DNA from: Bacteroidales bacterium
GTDB lineage: Bacteria; Bacteroidota; Bacteroidia; Bacteroidales; JAIPAP01
Reading direction: 5' to 3'
Assembly: GCA_021740045.1 (NCBI GenBank)
Contig: JAIPAP010000025.1
Location: 1-40,764, forward strand
Length of the DNA stretch: 40,764 nt
Part shown: piece by piece, positions 36,375-40,764 of the stretch
How the letters are laid out: each line of letters begins with the position of its first letter
How positions within the stretch are numbered: position 1 is the stretch's first letter
Position numbers and translations under genes: made by a program
Notes under the pieces: model-generated
Databases searched by the model: none
What the model saw: the letters and a program-made list of their open reading frames with translations, nothing else
Told to the model about the DNA's origin: nothing

Positions 36375-37808
36375 TTACCTCTTTTTTATAAGCTTTCGCT
36401 TTATTTTATTATAGGTCTTACCATATGCTTCCAAATCCAATAAAGGCGAATCGGTGGTGGCCTTTATGGTAATAAGGATGCCCAAAGGTAAAAGAATTGC
36501 CGAAGATAACCACATGCCGGTGACGGGCTCCATGGCCCCGGCCCTGATAGCTTTTTCGCCACTCATGGAGGTAACGTGCCACAAAACAAAAAACAAAATG
36601 GAGATAATAAGCGGTAAACCCAATCCGCCTTTCCTAATTATAGCGCCCAATGGAGCCCCTATAAAGAAAAGTACAAAGCATGCAAATGACAGGGTGAACT
36701 TGCGGTGCCATTCTACCCGGTGTTTTCGCAACAGCTCTTCACGCCGTTTGAAATATTCCAGGTTATAATGAATATTGTTTTTAATGTTCCGGCTAGCCCC
36801 CAGCGACCGGTCAATAATTCGGTTTTGGTTGGACTCCCTGAAGTTCATGATAAAATCCATATTGAAATTCGAAACCGTATCGGGGTATGAATCCAGGGTA
36901 TCCATGCGGGTGAGGAAATAATAGTTTTTGATGAGCGATTCTTTAAAATGATCCATTTTCTTTTGCCTGATCTTGCGGATGGAATCCCGCGACTCCTCAA
37001 GCTGTTCCAGGTTCAGCATCTGGTAATTGTTCCGGAATAATTCTTCGTTGGTCCTGTTGAGCTCAAATCCCGAGAGGTCGAAGCGGCGGAATTGCTCCCT
37101 GAATTCCATCCGCTGGAACGGTCGCTTGGTGCGGTTATGCCGGTCCATTTCTTCATCATAGGTTTGGCCGCTATAAAGCGTAAAGATCAGCTCCTGCTGG
37201 TTGGGCGTAAGGGCCATACGGCCCGAGTCGGCAATGGTAACCGTGGTATTGCCTTTTTTATCCGTATGATCGTAAATCATCACATCCTTCACCCGGTTTC
37301 CGTTGGCTTCCTTTTTGCCCAAGCGGATGGTGAAACCATCGATACCATTATAATAAATACCTTCTTTAATATTAAGGGCCAGCTTTTGTTTTCGCACATC
37401 GTATAATAAGGATTGAAATTTCAGGTTGGCCACCGGTAACACATTGTTTGAAAAGTAAAACGCTGCCACACTGATTAAGATAGAAGCGACAATAAGGGGA
37501 CGCATAGTTCGCAACAGCGACACCCCGGCTGCCTTCATAGCTGCCAGCTCATAGCGTTCGCCCAAATTCCCCATGGTCATCAGCGAGGCCAGCAAAATGG
37601 CCAGCGGTAAAGCCATTGGAACAAAAGTGGAAGAGGCATAGAACAAAAGCTCCATAATGACGTACCATTCCAGACCCTTACCCACCAGATCATCCACATA
37701 TTTCCAAAGAAATTGCATCAGCAATATGAAAAGTGCGATGAAAAAGGTAAGAACAAACGGTCCCAGGTACGATTTAAGTACCAGCAAATGTATCTTCTTT
37801 AGCCTCAT
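36375..37808 (-). CDS. LptF/LptG-family permease (YjgP/YjgQ)
   Basis: A 477-residue inner-membrane protein of the LPS-export ABC transporter. There are three membrane segments near the N-terminus (about 12-34, 50-75, 97-115), a large periplasmic beta-jellyroll region (about 130-370), and three C-terminal segments. The sequence GERYELAAMKAAGVSLLRTM is the coupling-helix region typical of LptF/G. The periplasmic part contains an additional charged helical insertion (about 255-350) common in Bacteroidota homologues. Partner lptB/C genes are not in the window. ATG codons at 37808 and 37817 are both possible starts; the first begins RLKKIHLL and fits the family better. It leads a unit with two glycosyltransferases. 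Confidence 0.88.
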   Translation of the reverse strand: MRLKKIHLLVLKSYLGPFVLTFFIALFILLMQFLWKYVDDLVGKGLEWYVIMELLFYASSTFVPMALPLAILLASLMTMGNLGERYELAAMKAAGVSLLRTMRPLIVASILISVAAFYFSNNVLPVANLKFQSLLYDVRKQKLALNIKEGIYYNGIDGFTIRLGKKEANGNRVKDVMIYDHTDKKGNTTVTIADSGRMALTPNQQELIFTLYSGQTYDEEMDRHNRTKRPFQRMEFREQFRRFDLSGFELNRTNEELFRNNYQMLNLEQLEESRDSIRKIRQKKMDHFKESLIKNYYFLTRMDTLDSYPDTVSNFNMDFIMNFRESNQNRIIDRSLGASRNIKNNIHYNLEYFKRREELLRKHRVEWHRKFTLSFACFVLFFIGAPLGAIIRKGGLGLPLIISILFFVLWHVTSMSGEKAIRAGAMEPVTGMWLSSAILLPLGILITIKATTDSPLLDLEAYGKTYNKIKRKLIKKR

Positions 37809-37852
37809 TCCGTTCATTTGCAAATATAAACTAATCTGATTTCAAATTATTT

Positions 37853-37884
37853 TTTGTATTTCAAAATATCATTTCATACCTTTG
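37853..37884 (+). promoter_or_regulatory. Strong Bacteroidota-type promoter of the T9SS cargo gene
   Basis: TTTG at 37853-37856 is followed after exactly 20 bp by TACCTTTG at 37877-37884. This is a full match to TTTG-N19-21-TAnnTTTG. Transcription should start near 37890, giving a leader of about 35-40 nt before the ATG at 37928. It is the clearest promoter in the window. Confidence 0.75.
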
Positions 37885-37927
37885 CTCTAGTTTGAACCAA
37901 ATTATAAACCTAAAACATGAGTAAATT

Positions 37928-39841
37928 ATGCGTATGAAAAGAGTACTACTATTAGCAATGATCATTGGCTTCTCAGCAAGCCTTCTCGCTCAGGAATTTG
38001 CACCTCCGGAAAAGGAGTTGCGCAACATAGCAATTCCGGACCTAAGAGCAATGGATGATCTGCCAAACCTGGAAAAAGGGGTTAATCCTTATGTAAAAAG
38101 TGGGGTTACACCTAGTGAAACCGATGTAGGTGAAACCATATACGATCTTCAATCAAACGCCTGTACACAGAACCGTTTTGTTATGCATGCCGACGGAACC
38201 ATGGGCGCCACCTGGACGTATGGTATGGAAGACGGTAGTGGCTTTGCCGATCGTGGAACCGGTTACAACTTTTATGACGGTTCCGAGTGGGGACCCTACC
38301 CTAACAAACGAATTGAAAGCGATCGTACGGGATGGCCCTCCTATGATGCTTGGGGCGAAAACGGTGAAATAACCTGTGCCCATATTAGTGGTGGCGAAGA
38401 GGTTGGTTTGCTTCTTAATATGCGTGAACAAAAAGGCACCGGCGAATGGACCGAGGTGCTCTTGCAAGGCCCCGAGGGCCATGAAGGTGTTCTTTGGCCC
38501 CGTATGGTAACCTCAGGACCCAACAATGAAACCATCCATGTTATTTACCTGACCCGCCCTGTTGCCAATGGCGGCGCCATTTATGAGGGACAGGACGGCG
38601 CATTGCTGTACGCCCGTTCATCCGACGGCGGACAAACCTGGGATATTAAAGATGAGATCATCAACGGACTGGGTGAAGATTATTACACTGCCTTTAGCGG
38701 TGACGGCTATTGCTGGATCGATCCACAGGGTGATAACCTTGCCTTCCTTGTTGGCGACAATTGGGTGGATTTTGTTTTGATGACATCCGACGACGGTGGA
38801 GACACCTGGGAAAAAACTGTTATTTGGGAGCATCCCTATCCGATGTTTGACCCGAACAACCCCACAGAAACAGACACCTTCTATTGTGTTGACGGAGCTT
38901 TCCACGGCGCTTTTGATAACAATGGTAAGATTCATGTTACCTTTGGTATTAATCGTGCAATGTCAGACGGTTCAGCCTTATCATGGTTCCCCTTTGTTGA
39001 AGGCCTCGGATACTGGAATGAAGACCGTGAAACATTCTCCGATAATGTTGATGCGCTTAGTCCCTATATTGGAAGCGACCCCGATTCCGAGCTGGAAGAT
39101 CTATACAGCTTGATAGCCTGGGTTCCCGACCTGAACGGAAACGGTACATGGACACAAGACCTTGTGCAACCAGGGGCCATTGAGTCCATAGGCCTGTATT
39201 ATCTGAGTCCCTCGAGTATGCCGCAAATGACAATAGATGCCAATAACGACATCTATATCAGTTTCTCGGCCATTTGTGAAGAACGAGGTACACAAAGCCA
39301 GAATTACAGGCAATTATTTGCCACCCGTGGTACCGATGACGGTATGACATGGCTCGAGGAATTTGTATGGCTTACCGAAAGCCCGGTACACACTTTTGAC
39401 GAATGTGTATTTGCCTCGCATGCGCCCATGATGAATGATAACTTCCACCTGCTCTATCAGCGTGACGAAGAGCCCGGGCTGGCCATTCGCGGTGACGAAG
39501 ACCCATTCACCAATAATACGCTTACTTACATGAGCGTTCCCAAATCGGATGTTCAGGGTGTTGAGGAGATCAATCCTGCAACCTCATTCAAAGTATATCA
39601 AAACTACCCCAACCCCTTCAATGCTACTTCAACCATTGAGGTAAGCCTGAAGCAGTCGGCCGATGTGGAGGTTTCGATATACAACAACATGGGACAACTG
39701 GTAAGCCAGATCGACAAAGGTGAACTGCGCTCCGGATTGCATAAAATCCAGGTAAGCGCCAGCGATCTTAGCGCCGGTTCCTATTTCTACACCGTTAAGG
39801 TGGATGACTCACAAGTTACAAAGCAAATGATCGTACGATAG
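37928..39841 (+). CDS. Secreted Asp-box (BNR-like) protein with T9SS sorting domain
   Basis: A 637-residue exported protein. The signal peptide (1-22) ends in LLAQ. The body is a beta-propeller-like region with three Asp-box motifs of SxDxGxTW type: SSDGGQTW (231-238), SDDGGDTW (287-294) and TDDGMTW (469-475). The last 85 residues (from YQNYPNPFN at 557 to MIVR) are a type A T9SS C-terminal sorting domain, so it is exported across the outer membrane and released or anchored. Sialidase catalytic residues cannot be identified, so enzymatic function is not claimed. It is monocistronic, with a strong promoter upstream and a terminator downstream. ATG codons at 37928 and 37934 are both possible. 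Confidence 0.88.
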   Translation: MRMKRVLLLAMIIGFSASLLAQEFAPPEKELRNIAIPDLRAMDDLPNLEKGVNPYVKSGVTPSETDVGETIYDLQSNACTQNRFVMHADGTMGATWTYGMEDGSGFADRGTGYNFYDGSEWGPYPNKRIESDRTGWPSYDAWGENGEITCAHISGGEEVGLLLNMREQKGTGEWTEVLLQGPEGHEGVLWPRMVTSGPNNETIHVIYLTRPVANGGAIYEGQDGALLYARSSDGGQTWDIKDEIINGLGEDYYTAFSGDGYCWIDPQGDNLAFLVGDNWVDFVLMTSDDGGDTWEKTVIWEHPYPMFDPNNPTETDTFYCVDGAFHGAFDNNGKIHVTFGINRAMSDGSALSWFPFVEGLGYWNEDRETFSDNVDALSPYIGSDPDSELEDLYSLIAWVPDLNGNGTWTQDLVQPGAIESIGLYYLSPSSMPQMTIDANNDIYISFSAICEERGTQSQNYRQLFATRGTDDGMTWLEEFVWLTESPVHTFDECVFASHAPMMNDNFHLLYQRDEEPGLAIRGDEDPFTNNTLTYMSVPKSDVQGVEEINPATSFKVYQNYPNPFNATSTIEVSLKQSADVEVSIYNNMGQLVSQIDKGELRSGLHKIQVSASDLSAGSYFYTVKVDDSQVTKQMIVR

Positions 39842-39870
39842 ATAGATTTGTTTTTTTCATGGCTAGATGT

Positions 39871-39904
39871 AAAGCTGCTTCCCGTAATGGGGGGCAGCTT
39901 TTTT
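39871..39904 (+). terminator. Intrinsic terminator of the T9SS cargo gene
   Basis: AAAGCTGC (39871-39878) pairs with GCAGCTTT (39894-39901), with an inner CCC/GGG step, followed by a short T-run. It begins 29 bp after the stop codon. Confidence 0.85.
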
Positions 39905-40055
39905 ATTGCCCGGAAGAAAGAAAAGCTACACTTAGAAAAACGCCTGCAAGTTTCACCCAGTCCTCAAATTCCATTTTATAAGTTAATCAAATACATTGAT
40001 TTTTAATCATTGGTGTCCGGAAAAAGCATGGAGATTTCTGATGGTAAAGCTGTTC

Positions 40056-40271
40056 GAATCCCGGAGGGATTCAACGGTATTAACCACAGGCGATAGCCTG
40101 TGGCTTTACAAGCGGCTGGAATAGCAACTCCGAAGGAGTTAAACTATTTTAAAAAATATCCGAAATTATCAAGACACTACATAGTTTTACCCCTTCGGGG
40201 TAAAGGCATTTACACGGCTCATTACCCCAGGCTTCCGCCTGGGGTTAATATTGTTTATCGCCTTCGGCGAT
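40056..40271. repeat. Cluster of six short hairpins
   Basis: Within 216 bp are six perfect inverted repeats: GAATCCC/GGGATTC (40056-40072), CCACAGGC/GCCTGTGG (40084-40103), AACTCC/GGAGTT (40126-40140), TTTACCCC/GGGGTAAA (40186-40204), ACCCCAGGC/GCCTGGGGT (40224-40245) and ATCGCC/GGCGAT (40257-40271). Five loops are GGA, GAA, TTC or TTCC, i.e. one apex type in both orientations; the second loop is GATA. No open reading frame covers it. It resembles the palindromic elements found repeatedly in Bacteroidota intergenic DNA, perhaps a non-autonomous element or a structured RNA. Confidence 0.85.
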
Positions 40272-40411
40272 GGTGGTAAGTGGAAAAGTCATTACTTCTT
40301 TGCCATTAATGATAATCGGCATTCGGAATAACGTCCGGTAAGTTTGTGTTACTTCATTGCAATTTCTAACGCAAACGATCACACTTTACACTGCGGGGGC
40401 AATTATTTGCC
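40272..40411. other. Intergenic stretch with no recognised feature
   Basis: Between the hairpin cluster and the first 37-bp repeat I see no open reading frame of useful length, no strong hairpin and no promoter match. Confidence 0.6.
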
Positions 40412-40473
40412 GCAGCGCTAATTGTCATTTTAGCTATGTGGGCTTTAATAAGTCTAGGGATTACCAATGACAA
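40412..40473. repeat. 37-bp direct repeat, copy 1, with short inverted ends
   Basis: Bases 40412-40448 are identical to 40653-40689. Inside, TTGTCATT (40422-40429) pairs with AATGACAA (40466-40473), defining a 52-bp unit with 8-bp inverted ends. The second copy has the same ends. Confidence 0.85.
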
Positions 40474-40512
40474 GTTTTTGTTTTGTGTTGATTGTGAGGT
40501 AAATATGAATTG

Positions 40513-40532
40513 CCGTCGGCTTTAGCCGACGG
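40513..40532. repeat. Hairpin with TTTA apex
   Basis: CCGTCGGC (40513-40520) pairs with GCCGACGG (40525-40532) around TTTA. The apex GCTTTAGC is the reverse complement of the apex GCTAAAGC in the two neighbouring hairpins. Confidence 0.8.
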
Positions 40533-40579
40533 ATTACAAAATGAGTAACCCTTTTTCCGGGTTTTAACCCAGCACCCAT

Positions 40580-40604
40580 CCTATGGGCTAAAGCCCAGCA
40601 TAGG
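40580..40604. repeat. Hairpin with TAAA apex and bulge
   Basis: CCTAT (40580-40584) pairs with ATAGG (40600-40604), and GGGC pairs with GCCC around TAAA (40589-40592), with a small internal bulge on the right arm. Confidence 0.7.
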
Positions 40605-40620
40605 TTGTAGACCCCTAAAC

Positions 40621-40640
40621 CCGTTCGCTAAAGCGAACGG
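40621..40640. repeat. Hairpin with TAAA apex
   Basis: CCGTTCGC (40621-40628) pairs with GCGAACGG (40633-40640) around TAAA. It is the same design as the hairpin at 40513-40532, with the apex reversed. Confidence 0.8.
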
Positions 40641-40652
40641 CAATATATAGTT

Positions 40653-40715
40653 GCAGCGCTAATTGTCATTTTAGCTATGTGGGCTTTAAAAAAGACTGAA
40701 AATTCGAAATGACAA
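40653..40715. repeat. 37-bp direct repeat, copy 2, with short inverted ends
   Basis: Bases 40653-40689 repeat 40412-40448 exactly. TTGTCATT (40663-40670) and AATGACAA (40708-40715) again form the inverted ends, of a 53-bp unit. The sequence between the arms differs after the shared 37 bp. Confidence 0.85.
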
Positions 40716-40764
40716 AATAGTTGTTGTTGGGGGGGTGGAGGCGGAGGGAAAAACGCAAAGCGTT

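Noticed and set aside
40000-40030. Possible insertion-sequence end near the TGTCCGG string
   Set aside because: It only recalls some transposon ends from memory. No transposase, matching opposite end or target duplication is visible.
40056-40271. CRISPR-like array
   Set aside because: The stems differ from one another, there is no constant repeat with regular spacers, and no cas gene is near.

Overview
This window comes from a member of the Bacteroidota. The evidence is a SusC/SusD outer-membrane pair, a secreted protein with a type IX secretion (T9SS) C-terminal sorting domain, TPR-containing histidine kinases, a eukaryotic-type citrate synthase next to an E. coli-type NADP isocitrate dehydrogenase, and promoter boxes of the Bacteroidota kind (TTTG, about 20 bp, TAnnTTTG). 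Indolepyruvate:acceptor oxidoreductase genes suggest amino-acid use under low oxygen. I would guess a Marinilabiliales/Bacteroidales-like lineage, but the window has no rRNA or other marker to confirm that.

Layout. 1-239: small inverted repeats and a probable terminator. 240-5213 (minus strand): a compact maltose unit of MFS sugar transporter, beta-phosphoglucomutase and GH65 maltose phosphorylase, with a 13-bp palindrome next to a candidate -7 box upstream. 5327-8110 (minus): HAD phosphatase, pyridoxamine kinase and a zinc-finger-less DnaJ. 8289-9439 (minus): a secreted coiled-coil protein and a DCC-family (DUF393) protein. 9618-12275 (plus): icd and citrate synthase, closed by a terminator. 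12387-14257: YjbQ (plus), then MarC and an ACP-phosphodiesterase-like protein (both minus). 14436-16636 (plus): iorA-iorB with a terminator. 16711-18003 (plus): a membrane-anchored M23 peptidase. 18228-23074 (minus): SusD and SusC. 23372-27949 (minus): two paralogous histidine ammonia-lyase-family genes preceded by hisS. 28004-33837 (minus): a WbuC-type cupin and two tandem TPR-PAS histidine kinases. 33926-37808 (minus): two GT4 glycosyltransferases and an LptF/LptG permease. 37928-39841 (plus): a T9SS-exported Asp-box protein with the best promoter in the window. 39842-40764: no gene, but a dense set of hairpins and a 37-bp direct repeat.

How the genes fit together. The maltose unit imports maltose, cleaves it with phosphate to glucose plus beta-glucose-1-phosphate, and isomerises the latter to glucose-6-phosphate, which saves ATP. 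icd and citrate synthase supply the oxidative branch to 2-oxoglutarate. HutH and IorAB point to amino-acid breakdown. The lptG-glycosyltransferase-kinase-cupin block looks devoted to the cell envelope and its sensing.

No complete new defence or mobile system was recognised. The least explained parts are the 3'-end repeat region, the paired MIO lyases beside hisS, the ferredoxin-less IorA, and the kinase pair coupled to a WbuC cupin. There are no tRNA or rRNA genes, CRISPR arrays or transposase genes that I can see.
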